This document shows, piece after piece, positions 26,301 to 37,855 of a DNA stretch of 64,000 bases. Position 1 is the first letter of the stretch. Every line of letters begins with the position of its first letter. The DNA comes from Sophora flavescens (lineage: Eukaryota > Streptophyta > Magnoliopsida > Fabales > Fabaceae), in the NCBI GenBank assembly GCA_030762895.1, contig CM061066.1:12209751-12273750 (forward strand). The letters are read 5' to 3'. The translations under genes were made by a program, and so were the position numbers. The notes below the pieces were generated by a model. That model was given only the letters and a program-made list of their open reading frames with translations, ran no database searches and was not told the DNA's origin.

Positions 26301-27416
26301 TAGGGACAACAAGATCACCAAAATCTGATATTTGTAGCTCTAGTTATGCTCTACGCATGGCAACAAGGTCAGGATTAGTGAAAAGTCCGAAAATTAACAA
26401 TGTTTAGCAATTAAGCCCAATAATGTAAAAGCAAAAACAATGATTGTAAGAGTTGTCTAATTTCCGTATCTCTCTGGCTTGTGTGGATGTAAAATGCTAT
26501 TTATTCTTATTTTTAATGACCTAACCCTAGACCAAATTAAGGGCCTCTGAATAAGCTTTCCAACAAGGTATCATATGCCTTAATTGGGCTTAAGATGAGT
26601 AAGTTAGGCCTATTTAAGTGAAGGAATATCATGGACTGCGCACTGATCTGCACCAGAGAACTCGGGACCCAATTTAGACTTGATTTTGGCCTAATTTGAC
26701 AATTCTTGTGAAAACTGAAATTGTAGGTCTCTTCCTTATCATTCTAGGGACAGCAAGATCACCAAAATCCGATATCTGTAGCTCTAGTTATGCTCTGTGC
26801 AAGGCAACAAGGTCAGGATGAGTGAAAAATCCGAAAATTAACAATGTTTAGCAATTAAGCCCAATAATGTAAAAGCAAAAACAATTATTGTAAAAGTTGT
26901 CTAATTTCCAACTCTCTCTGGCTTGTGCGACTGTAAACTGCTATTTATACATATTATTCCAGACCTAACCCTAGACCAAATTAAGGGCCACTGAATAAGC
27001 TTTCCAACAAGGTTTCATATGCTTTAATTGGGCTTAAGATGAGTAAGTTAGGCCCATTTAAGTGAAGGAACATCATGGACTGCGCACTGATCCGTGCCTG
27101 AGAACTCGGGACCCAATTTGGCCATGATTTTGGCCTAATTTGACAATTCTTGTGATGCTTGAAATTGTAGGTCTCTTCCTTATCTTTCTAGGGACAGCAA
27201 GATCCCCAAAATCCGATATCTGTAGCTCTAGTTATGCCCTGCGCAAGGCAACAAGGTCAGGATGAGTGAAAAATCCGAAAATTAATAATGTTTAGCAATT
27301 AAGCCCAATAATGTAAAAGCAAAAACCATTATTGTAAAAGTTGTCTAATTTCCGTTTCTCTCTAGCTTGTGCGACTGTAAACTGCTATTTATACTTATTA
27401 ATCCTGGCCTAACCCA
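23389..27416 (+). repeat. Satellite array B (about 9 monomers between the CACTA copies)
   Basis: Same 444/454-bp satellite and orientation as array A. Some units have the 10-bp CCCAATTAAG element in two or three copies (three at about 25945-25975). The first monomer continues the unit interrupted by CACTA copy 1. It carries the variants GAGCACTCGGGACC, CCTGATATTG and CTATTCATTCTTATTAAT, which are also seen at 15760-16055 and to the right of copy 2. The last monomer (27070-27416) carries ATGCCCTGCGC and AAAAACCATTATTG, the same variants as the monomer left of copy 1. No gene is present. Confidence 0.96.
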
Positions 27417-29790
27417 CACTTGTGGAAATAATGTAATATACGGGAACGTTTTACGTTAGTTGACCATATGTTTGCCGTTAAAAATGAGGTGGTGCCAGTT
27501 TTGTAAATATTAAATCATTATTTGCGTCAGTTGTATAAAGAACTGACGTTAATATTGATTTTAACACTTTTAACGTCAGTTGTTTATACAATTGACGTTA
27601 AATGTGTGATTTTTACGGCAGTTAAATAAACAGCTGACGTAAATAATTATGAAACTCATTTCTTTCGTTGTCATCTCCCTGTTGTCACTCTTAATGCAGA
27701 TCACTCCATATAGTGCAGTTTATTTCTAAACCTTTTTTTTAAACAAGTTTATTTTTAATGTTAATTAATTAGCTTGAATTAGTAAACAAATTCTTGTGCA
27801 AATTAAAATAAATAAACACTTAACATAAAACAAGTTATATATGTATAATCAAATCATATCTCATTGAAGTGATTCATAAGTTACAATTACATGATTAAAA
27901 GATAAAAAATTTCTGCAACATAGCACTAAAATATAAAAAAGTTTCTGCCTCAACATCATTTTCTTCTCAGTCCTCATAAACTCCAATGGATGCATATCCT
28001 CCCTTACTTGAATTCTTTGATACTCCATCTGAATCCACAGTCACTTTGGAGCCAAAGCAGAGTGGAGGGATGGGATGAAATAAGGTGAGGGAATCACATT
28101 ACGTGATTCACCGAACCTTACCATCCATGTTACGTGATTTACTCGACCTCAAGTTTTTTGACCATTAAGACAGAGACCTTTAAGTCTAGGTATAGGAAGA
28201 AATAACAAAAGTCTCAGAGCCATTTTGTGAAGGAATAGAAAACACACAAAATATAGAGGAAAAGAAGAGGTTGTATTACAGACTGATACAGAAGAATGAT
28301 ACTTTATATAGAGAAGAGAGACTAGCTGATTTTCTAGAAAACTGATCTATAAACTTAATGCTCATTAAGAGGATTATAGGCTACAATGTGCATGGGTAAG
28401 TAACACAGCAGTCATGGGTAAGTAGCAATGTCGTCAAATGAATGAATGTTTTTGCAGAAACTTATACACGTTTAACGTCAGTTGTTTAATACAACTGACA
28501 TTAAAAGTGTTTTTAAAATATTTATTTTTAACATCAGTTTTTTATACAACTGACGTTAAAATTGTGATTTTTACTTCAGTTAAATAAATAGCTGACGTAA
28601 ATAATCCTATATCCCTATCTGAAATGCCCTGTTGTCACTCTTAACACGGGTCAATCCATATATATAGTGCAGTTTATTTCTAAACTTTTTTTTAAACAAG
28701 TTTATTTTTAATCTTAATTAATTAGCTTGAATTAGTAAAGAAATTCTTGTGCAAATTAAAATAAATAAACACTTAACATAAATTAAGTTATATATGTATA
28801 ATCAAATCATATCTCATTGAAGCGTTTCATAAGTTACAATTACATGATTAAAATATAAAAAATTTCTGCAACATAGCCCTAAAATATAAAAAAGTTTCTG
28901 CTTCAACATCATTTTCTTCTCAGTCCTGTCCTCAGAAATTCCAATGGATGCAAAGTTTCAGCTTCAACATCATTTTCTTCTCAGTCCTGTCCTCAGAAAC
29001 TCCAATGGATGGATCGATGCATCTCCTCCTTCACTTGAATTCCATGATGCATCGTGAATCCACAGTCACTAGCAGTAAAAGTAAAGTGAAAGGGATCTTT
29101 GCATCACCTCCTTCACTGGAATTCCTTGATGCATCATCTTGAATCCACAGTCACTTGGGGCCAAAGCAGAGTGAAAGGGATGGCTAGGATGAAATAAAGT
29201 GAGTAAATAACATTACGTGATTTACACAACCTTACCATCCATGTTATGTGATTTACTCAACCTCAGAAGTTTTTTGAACATTAGGACTGAGACCTTTAAG
29301 TCTAGGTATAGGAAGAAATAACAAAAGTCTCAGAGACATTTTGTGAAGGAATAGAAAACGCACGAAATATAGAGGAAAAGAAGAGGTCAGACATGGATCG
29401 ATATAGAAGAATGGTACTTTATATAGAGAAGAGAGAGACTAGATTATTTTCTTGAAAACTGATCTATAAACTTAATGCTCATGGGTAAGTAGCACAGTAG
29501 TCAAAGGAATTAATGTTTTTGTAGAAACTTATACACTTTTAACGTCAATTGTCTTCATCAGCTGACGTTAAAAGTGTTTTTAAATAAAAAATATTTATTT
29601 TTAACGTCAGTTGTTTAATATAACAGACGTAAAATGTTGTTTTATTTTTAATTTTTGATTATAACGTAAACAATGACTTTTAACACCGGTTTCTTAAGAC
29701 AACTGACGTTAAATAGATTACCTTTAACATCAGTTGCTACAAACAACTGACGTAAAATGTTGTTTTATTTTTGGTTTTTGATTATAACGT
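27417..29790 (+). repeat. CACTA copy 2 left subterminal region with tandem duplication
   Basis: Motif clusters of AACGTCAGTTGT and its inverse lie at about 27525-27645, 28475-28600 and 29535-29750. GTGCAGTTTATTTCTAAAC occurs at 27713 and 28667 (offset 954). The short secondary duplication of TTCAACATCATTTTCTTC seen in copy 1 is also present (28905-29000), so all these rearrangements predate the copying of the element. A 64-residue frame starting at 28948 spans this duplication and is not credible as a gene. Confidence 0.85.
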
Positions 29791-30481
29791 TTACACCTGC
29801 ACGCCTTCTGCACTTCGCTCTTTACGTCTCTGTTCTTCTTTTTCACGCTCACTCTGACTCTCAACTCTCACTCTCACTCTCAACTCTCACTCTCACTCTC
29901 ACTCTGCCCTAATCGCAAGCTCATCTCCACCGCAACCACCGCGAGGGCTTCTTCCCCACCACCGTGAGGTACACTCTTAACCCCAACTCTGTCTTTCCCA
30001 CTCATTGTTTGCAATAACTTGACATCTCTCTTTCCCCTTCACGCACACTAACTCTCCTGTCCCTGTGCTCTCAGTAACCACATCGAACGTTGGCCACCAC
30101 GCGAGCACCTATTTCTAATGAGTCTTTAGGGAACATTTTTTTATGTTTGGTTTTGAGTGTATGTTGAAACTGTACTCTCTGTAGTTGAAACTTGAAACTA
30201 TGAGTTTGAGTTGTTTGGAATGTCTCTATTTCTGGTCGTGGGTTATGTGTTTTCTCTTATTTTTCTTCTGCTATCATGACCTATTTCAAAATAGGAAGAA
30301 ATTTAGAGTTGCTTGTAGCATGTGACATCAACAATATATTGGTCATTGGAATTCTGTTTTGTTAATTTATCTTCATCTGCTTATTTCTTTTGTCTTAAGA
30401 ATCCTGAAAATGGTGTAAATTTGAAATAATTTTTAAACGCCTTGGATATATGTTTTGTATATCTACAGAACCTATCTAGTT
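29791..30481 (+). promoter_or_regulatory. CACTA copy 2 transcript leader (probable 5' UTR)
   Basis: Pyrimidine-rich leader parallel to copy 1, with a longer CTCTCA-type microsatellite (about 29847-29906). The candidate donor of the second leader exon, TCTGGTGAGT in copy 1, reads TCTAATGAGT here, losing the G of GT. Leader splicing would therefore differ if this copy were transcribed. Inference from splice-site appearance only. Confidence 0.4.
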
Positions 30482-30720
30482 ATGGATCGTAGTTGGATGG
30501 TTTGTAAGCGCACTAGTGCTGAGTATTTGAAGGGGTGGGAGAATTTATAGAATTTGCTCAAAGGAATGTTCCTAATAGTAATGGAATGTTCTGTTGTCCT
30601 TGTGTCAAGTGTTTGAATACGAGGAAATGTATGGTGAAGGATATACCTACTAATTTGATTTGTGAAGGGATTTGCTTGAGTTATACTTCTGTATTTATTT
30701 TGAGTTATAACCTATGTTAA
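30482..30720 (+). pseudogene. Transposase-associated domain stub, copy 2
   Basis: ATG at 30482 opens MDRSWMVCKRTSAEYLKG. The same missing G as in copy 1 breaks the frame before GEFIEFAQRNVPNSNG and FCCPCVKCLNTRKC, which continue in the next frame to 30720. The paired CPC/KC cysteines fit the PF13963 zinc-binding-like pattern. The domain ends early (ICEGICLSYT), without the rest of TNPD, and the start of the TNPA gene follows 33 bp later. This indicates an ancestral internal deletion of the transposase body. Confidence 0.65.
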
Positions 30721-30752
30721 TAAATATATATTGTTTCTGAACATGCATACAT

Positions 30753-33705
30753 ATGGATCAGTCGGATAGCCCACATGCACAGGAGGACACTGTGGGGCCT
30801 ACGCAGGACCCGATCGTGCCTACGCCTGATTCTAGTGTAAGTTTACATGTTATATACTATATTTAGTCCTTCTTTTTAATGTAATTTTATAATTTTACAA
30901 CCCTCTATTTTATCATTTTTTTTGTCCATACAGACATCACAGGCTCATAGGAAATGGGGTAGAGGAGCCACGTCGTTGAAGAAACTAGAGAAGGACAGGC
31001 AAAGCGGACAGAAGCTTGAGGTGTCCTTCGATGCTAATCTAAATGCCCAGGGACCCCGTGCTAAAGAATTTAATAAGTGGGTGTTTCTACAAGCGAAGCA
31101 GCACGTAAGCATCAACTAAAACCACTGGAATGACGTTCCACATAACGTTAAGGATCAAATTTGGGAGGCTATCACGGTATTTTACCTTTACATTCGTTTG
31201 ATTTACATTATTAGATAATTATCCGAGTTATAATCCATCCAGTTGTTATGTATTTAATATGTAGGTAGCTTGGACTGTGCCAAATGATGAGGATCATCGT
31301 CATAAATGTATGAAAATGGCATCAAAGCGTTGGAATGGGTTCAAGCATGATCTTACAGGTATATGTATCCGGGAAGAAGAGGCTTGATAAAATGTTTGGT
31401 CCCCGATTGATGATATTGGGATATGTTTGCTAGGAGTGGCGTTTCTTGGTTGATTAAGTTAATTTTGTATGCTTCTTATAGATCATTTAACTGTATCTAA
31501 TTATGTGTTTTTGTTTGAATAGGCTAAGGCAGATAAGGGTCGGCAGAATCAGGCGAAGAACGTCCATCGCCACACCATGTCTCAGGGTGGGTACCATACT
31601 CGGATCAACGAGATGATGGCGGATAGGCTGAGGGTGAAGCAGGAAGAGCACTCTGCTAGGATTGAAAGAGGAGAGGTGCCTGAGGGCACACCATCAAGTC
31701 CTCCGTCAGACATCGACCGCGAGGATGTCTGGTTAGCCGGCCGCATTACAAAGACGAGATCTTTTAAAGTTGATGCCACTTGCGAAGTGGCAGATAAGAT
31801 TATGGTAAGTAAATAATTAACTTGATTTCAATTGATATTTGTATAGATATTTTTAACACTTTTCACTTGAACGTTTTTTCATTTTTTCATTGTAGGTGGA
31901 TCTTAAAGCACAATCCTCCCAGGGCACATTCATCCCTTCTGCATGGCGGGACATCTTGATGACTGCTCTAGGCAAGAAAGACCATCCTGGTCCGGTTATC
32001 GGTGTTCTTGGGAACATGACCATCAAAGAATATTATGGCAAGTCTGCTTCACGAAAGCGGGTGGTCAATGAAGCATCAATTTTGCATGACATTACTCAGC
32101 ACCTCATGTCCAACCCTGCTATTACAACACATCTGATGCAAAGCTTAATATCCAACCCAGAATTCAAGCAGGCGCTTGCCAGAGAGCTTTCCTCCGTCGG
32201 TTCATCCCAGGACACCGCAGGGCATGCCAACCCTTGCCATGTGAGCACAAAAGAGAGTTATAGTAGGGCACATGTGGAGGACGATGAGTTGGCAGCTAGG
32301 GAGCGGGAGTTGGAAGTCCAACGCCATGAGCATGAGTTGGAAATGAAAAGGCGCGAGCTTGAGTTGGACTTCAAACGACGTGAGCTCGAAATGTTAACAA
32401 AGGTATGTATTCATTATTAATGTCCAAATTAGTCAAATAATTACTTGTGTTTTTTTAATTATCAACAAATTATCTATTTTATTTTTCCTAAATTGAAGGC
32501 CAAGTCGACGTCGGTATCGCTGTCACCTGTCACTCGTTTGTTCTCACTTGGTGAGGATTATGCGTTTGAGATTTTTGAATGTCCATTGGAGCACGATGGA
32601 TGGGTGGCACGCCCAAATCAACAGAGGATATTTTCCTTCTTTGGTGAAGATCTCGGGAACGCCTGCAGAAATAACGTCTGAATGGCCAGCACGGTTTTGA
32701 GTCTCTGGTGCACGTAAGTTAATTTTAAATTTATAACTTATTTATTTTTGGTATTTTTCCATTTAATAATTTATTTTAATTTCAATATATATATTATGTA
32801 ATTAACATCCACACATTTTCATATCTTAGGTATCTCCATCGTCTTCAGCTTGATAAGGGTGTTGCATCAGTTTACGTCTTCTTACAGCCATCACTCCTTC
32901 TGCCCCAATTCTTTGCTGGCGATGCATTTAGTAAATACATAGGGAAATTGTTGGGAGACAATCGGAAAGAATTATATCTGGCTCCCTACTGTATGAAAAA
33001 CCATTGGCAGTTGTTCGTACTTCACCCATCTAGGCATACTGTCATATTCTTATGCTCTCTCCACCAAAGGTCGCCACAGGAGGTGGTGGAAGTTGTAAAT
33101 AAGTAAGTAACTAATATTAAATTTAATTTACGTTTTAATATCTGTTGTTTTTAGTTTATTACACACATGATATATGAATTTGTTAATTGACATGATTATT
33201 TGTTTATGATAGCGCGCTGAAGGCGAGTACCATAAGTTGTGCCAAAGGGAGAAGTAGGGCTTCTAAGGCTAAAGCAAATCCTGAATGGACCTACCTCAAG
33301 GTTTGGTAGTTTATTTATCAAATAATTAATATTATAATTACTAATTTATATGTATATTCAACTGACATTGAAATTAATTTTGTTTGTAGTCTCGATTTCA
33401 AATTGACGGGTGGTCGTGCGGCTATTATGTGATGCTTCATATGCTGAACATAGTCTCCGCATCTATGATGGATGGATGGAATAAGGTAATATTTAAACAA
33501 CTTGTTAAATTATATACTATAGTTTTGAAGATGAGTTGCGTTAATGTTATTGTTATTATTTGAACGTGTGTAGGTATTTAACGATCAATCGCCTCTTCAA
33601 GAAGATGAGTTTAGAGACTTGAGGATGTGCTTCGCTGAATTCTTCTTCAAGTATGCGGCTGAAAAAGGAATTGATAAGTTACCTCCGCAATACTTAGATG
33701 AATAG
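30753..33705 (+). pseudogene. TNPA-like Transposase_24 protein with Ulp1-like C-terminal domain, broken, copy 2
   Basis: Exons: 30753-30836 (MDQSDSPHAQEDTVGP, then donor GTAAGT), 30934-31176, about 31265-31440, 31523-31804, 31896-32402, 32499-32713, 32830-33102, 33213-33300, 33390-33485 and 33574-33705. Domain order is as in copy 1: Transposase_24, coiled coil (res. about 125-170 of the 31896 exon frame), Ulp1/C48-like domain with NHWQLFVLHP and DGWSCGYYVM, ending PPQYLDE. The last four exons read open and all junctions keep GT-AG. Lesions: TAC to TAA stop at 31117-31119; a degraded third exon that has lost its end and donor; TGG to TGA stop near 32679. The position usually held by the third catalytic residue (Asp in LDSL) reads FLCSL in both copies. 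Not functional as it stands. Confidence 0.8.
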
Positions 33706-34040
33706 TTTTTTTGTTAGACATTAGAAACTAATTAATAACATGTATATATATATATATATATATCCTTAGATTGGTAGTTTTGTTTTTAGACATTAGAGAC
33801 TAAAATTTATATATATATATATATATATACTTGTAGATAGTTATGTTTTTCCTATACATGGGTTTTGGTTTTAAGTCCCCCCATTGTTCCTTTGTATATT
33901 TCTTTTGTTTTTGTTAATATTAAAATTTAAGGGTAGTGTTTGCTTCTGTAATGTGTGTGATATTCTGTGTTACTGGGATATTTACTGAAAGCAGGGATAG
34001 CTGAGGGGAGTGATATTTTAAATCTGAATTTTAAAAAAAA
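33706..34040 (+). repeat. CACTA copy 2 3' flank with two short (TA)n tracts
   Basis: AT-rich non-coding sequence matching copy 1. TA runs of about 11 units each lie at 33742-33763 and 33808-33829, compared with a single run of about 40 units in copy 1. Nothing else is recognised before the subterminal repeats. Confidence 0.85.
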
Positions 34041-34367
34041 TCTATTAACGTCAGTTGTAACAAACAACTGACGTTAATAGTATTTTATAAAATATACAGT
34101 ACACTATTAACGTCAGTTGTATTAGGAAACTGACGTTAAAAATAAAAACTTTAACGTCAGTGATTTAACACAACTGACGTTAGTTTGAACAATATTAACG
34201 TCAGTTGTGTTAAAGAACTGACTTTAATAGTTTTATATTTAACGTCAGTTGTTTAAACAACTGACGATAAATATAAAACTATTAACGTCAGTTGTATTTA
34301 TGTCAGACAATATTCTGACGTATAAAATCAATTTTAACTGACGTAAAAAGCCCTTATTTCACTACTG
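34041..34367 (+). repeat. CACTA copy 2 right subterminal repeats
   Basis: Inverted pairs of ACGTCAGTTGT and ACAACTGACGT run from 34048 to 34350. The palindrome that is perfect in copy 1 is present at 34241-34268 with one mismatch (ACGAT for ACGTT). The element ends in CACTACTG at 34360-34367, changed from CACTAGTG. Confidence 0.85.
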
Positions 34368-36439
34368 CCAAGGCCAAATTAAGGGCCTCTGAATAAGCTT
34401 TCCAACAAGGTATCATATGCCTTAATTGGGCTTAAGATGAGTAAGTTAGGCCCATTTAAGTTAAGGAACATCATGGACTGCGCACTGATCCGCGCCAGAG
34501 CACTCGGGACCCAATTTAGCCTTGATTTTGACCTAATTTGACAATTCTTGTGAAACCTGATATTGTAGGTCTCTTCCTTATCTTTCTAGGGACAACAAGA
34601 TCACCAAAATCCGATATTTGTTGCTCTAGTTATGCTCTGCGCAAGGTAACAAGGTCAGGATGAGTGAAAATTCAAAAATTAACAATGTTTAGCAATTAAG
34701 CACAATAATGTAAAAGCAAAAACAATGATTGTAAAAGTTGTCTAATTTCCGTCTCTCTCTGGCTTGTACGGCTGAAAACTGCTACTCATTCTTATTAATA
34801 ATGACCTAACCCTAGACCAAATTAAGGGCCTCTGAATAAGCTTTCCAACAAGGTATCATATGGCTTAATTGGGCTTAAAATGAGTAAGTTAGGCCCATTT
34901 AAGTGAAGAAACCAGATGGACTGCGCACTGATCCGCACAAGAGAAGTCGGGACCCAATTTTGCCTTGATTTTGGCCTAATTTGACAATTTTTGTGAAACC
35001 TAAAATTGTAGGTCTCTTCCTTATCTTTCGGCAAGATCACCTAAATCCGATATCTGTAGCTCTAGTTATGCTCTGCGCAAGGCAACAAGGTCAGGATGAG
35101 TGAAAAATCCGAAAATTAACAATGTTTAGCAATTAAGCCCAATAATGTAAAAGCAAAAACAATATTGTAAAAGTTGTCTAATTTTCCGTCTCTCTCTGGC
35201 TTGTGCGGCTGTAAGCTGCTATCTATGCTTATTAATCCCGACCTAACCCAAGACCAAATTAAGGGCCTCTGAATAAGCTTTCCAACAAGGTATCATTTGC
35301 CTTAATTGGGCTTAAGATGAGTAAGTTAGGCCCATTTAAGTGAAGGAACATCATGGACTGCGCACTGATCCGTGCAAGAGCCCTTGGGACCCAATTTAAC
35401 CATGATTTTGACCTAATTTGACAATTCTTGTGAAACCTGATATTGTAGGTCTCTTCCTTATCTTTCTAGGGACAGCAAGACCACCAAAATCCGATATCTG
35501 TAGCTCTAGTTATGCTCTGCGCAAGGCAAGAAGGTCAGGATAAGTGAAAAATCCGAAAATTAAAAATGTTTAGAAATTAAGCCCAATAATGTAAAAGCAA
35601 AAACAATGATTGTAAAAGTTGTCTAATTTCCGACTCTCTCTGGCTTCTGCGACTGTAAACTGCTATTTATGCTTATTAATCATGGACTGCACACTGATCC
35701 GCGCCAGAGAGCTCAGGACCCGATTTAGCCTTGATTTTGGCCTAATTTGAGAATTCTTGTGAAACCTGAATTTGTAGGTCTCTTCCTTATCATTTTAGGG
35801 ACAGCAAGATCACCAAAATCCGATATTTGTAGCTCTGGTTATGCTCTGCGCAAGGCAACAATGTCGGGAAGAGTGAAAAATCCGAAAATTAACAATGTTT
35901 AGCAATTAAGCCCAATAATGTAAAACCAAAAATAAAGATTGTAAAAGTTGTCTAATTTCCGTCTCTCTCTGGTTAGGCCTATTTAAGTGAAGGAACATCA
36001 TGGACTACGCACTGATCCGTGCAAGAGAACTCGGGACCCAATTTAGCCTTGATTTTGGCCTAATTTGACAATTCTTGTGAAACCTGAAATTATAGGTCTC
36101 TTCCTTATCTTTCTAGGGACAACAAGATCACCAAAATCCGATATCTATAGCTCTAATAATGCTCTGCGCAAGGCAACAAGGTCAGGATGAGTGAAAAATC
36201 CGAAAATTAACAATGTTTAGCAATTAAGCCCAATAATGTAAAAGGAAAAACAATAATTGTAAAAGTTGTCTAATTTCCGTATCTCTCTGGCTTGTGCGGC
36301 TATAAACTATTATTTTTGCTTATTAATCCTGACCTAACCCTAAACCAAATTAAGGGCCTCTCAATAAGCTTTCCAACAAGGTATCATATGCCTTAATTGG
36401 TCTTAAGATGAGTAAGTTAGTCCCATTTAAGTGAAGGAA

Positions 36440-36790
36440 CATCATGGACTGCGCACTGATCCGCGCCAGGGAACTCGGGACCCAATTTAGCCATGATTTT
36501 GGCCCAATTTGACAATTCTTATGATATTTGAAATTGTAGGTCTCTTCCTTACCTTTCTTGGGACAGCAAGATCACCAAAATCCGATATCTGTAGCTCTAG
36601 TTATGCACTGCGCAAGGCAACAAGGTCAAGATGAGTGAAAAATCCGAAAATTAACATTGTTTATCAATTAAGCCCAATAATGTAAAAGCAAAAACCATTA
36701 TTGTAAAAGTTGTCTAATTTCCGTCTCTATCTGGCTTGTGCGACAGTAAACTGCTATTTAAACTTATTAATCCTAACATAACCCAAGACC
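36440..36790 (+). repeat. Uninserted relatives of the CACTA target monomer
   Basis: This monomer, and its counterparts at about 39200-39550 and 44300-44680, carry the variants of the unit that holds both CACTA copies: CCATGATTTTGGCC (ATGACTTT in the second), GATATTTGAAATTG and AAAAACCATTATTGTAAAAG. They read straight through TAACCCAAGACCAAAT where the transposon sits in the other copies. They act as empty sites and confirm CCA as the target duplication. Confidence 0.7.
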
Positions 36791-37499
36791 AAATTTATGG
36801 CCTCTGAATAAGCTTTCCAACAAGTTATCATATGCCTTAATTGGGATTAAGAAGAGTAAGTTAGGCCCATTTAAGTGAAGGAACATCAGGGACTGCATGC
36901 TGATCCGTGCCGGAGAACTCGGGACCGAATTTAGACTTGATTTTGGCCAAATTTGACAATTCATGTGACACATGAAATTGTAGGTCTCTTCCTTATCTTT
37001 CTAGGGACAGCAAGATCACCAAAAATCGATATCTGTTGCTCTAGTTATGCTCTGTGCAAGGCAACAAGGTCAGGATGAGTGAAAATCCGAAAATTAACAA
37101 TGCTTAGCAATTAAGCCCAATTAAGCCCAATAATGTATAAGCAAAAACAATGATTGTAAAAATTGTCTAATTTCCGTCTCTCTCTTGCTTGTGCGGCTAT
37201 AAACTGCTATTTATGCTTATTAATCTTGACCTAACCCTAGACCAAATTAAGGGCCTCTGAATAAGCTTTCCAACTAGGTATCATATGCCTTAGTTGGGCA
37301 TAAGATGAGTAAGTTAAGCCCATTTAGTTGAAGGAACATCATGGACTGCGCACTGATCCGCACCAGAGAACTCGGGACCCAATTTAGCCTTGATTTTGGC
37401 CTAATTTGACAATTCTTGTGAAACCTGAAATTGTAGGTCTCTTCCATTTCTTTCTAGGGACATCAAGATCACCAAAATCCGATATTTGTAGCTCTAGTT

Positions 37500-37855
37500 A
37501 TGCTCACGAAGAAACAAGGTCAGATTAGAAAATCCTAAAATTAATTGTGGTTTGTTGTTGGCACAGGTCGGGTGATTGAAAATCCGAAATTAACAATGTT
37601 TTGCAATTAAGCCCAATAATGTAAAAGCAAAAACAATAATTGTAAAAGTTGTCTAATTTCGTATCTCTCTGCTTGTGCGGCTATAAACTGTTATTATGCT
37701 TATTAATCTGACCTAACCTAGACCAAATTAGGCCTATGTTTCCACAGGTATCATTCTTTTGGTTAGTGGGTGTGGTGTTTTTTGGTGGGGAGGGAATCTT
37801 ACATGTTTTTTTTGCAAATATTTGTGTTGTCTTTTTTTCTCTTTTGCTTAAACTG
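37500..37855 (+). other. Irregular segment inside array C
   Basis: Satellite text here has many single-base losses (for example TTATTATGCTT and AATCTGACC) and two partial overlapping repeats of the GGTCAG...AAAATCC stretch. It is followed by about 100 bases of T/G-rich sequence unlike any monomer (37750-37850). The corresponding stretch in the next block (about 40260-40480) is normal. Either a small insertion with decay or a poorly polished consensus. Confidence 0.6.

Larger units (their letters stand above)
27417..34367 (+). mobile_element. CACTA transposon, copy 2, non-autonomous
   Basis: The element spans 6951 bp and is co-linear with copy 1 throughout. The left end reads CACTTGTGGAAATAATG; the right end reads CTTATTTCACTACTG, so both termini have lost the perfect CACTAGTG of copy 1. 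The flanks are CCA (27414-27416) and CCA (34368-34370), an exact 3-bp target duplication. The insertion base within the satellite monomer is identical to that of copy 1. The internal plan is the same: duplicated left subterminal region (offset 954), leader, transposase stub, TNPA/Ulp1 gene, TA tracts and right subterminal repeats. The DDE transposase is missing here too. Confidence 0.94.

Noticed and set aside
31582..31779. Minus-strand 65-residue frame in CACTA copy 2
   Set aside because: Antisense shadow of a Transposase_24 exon.
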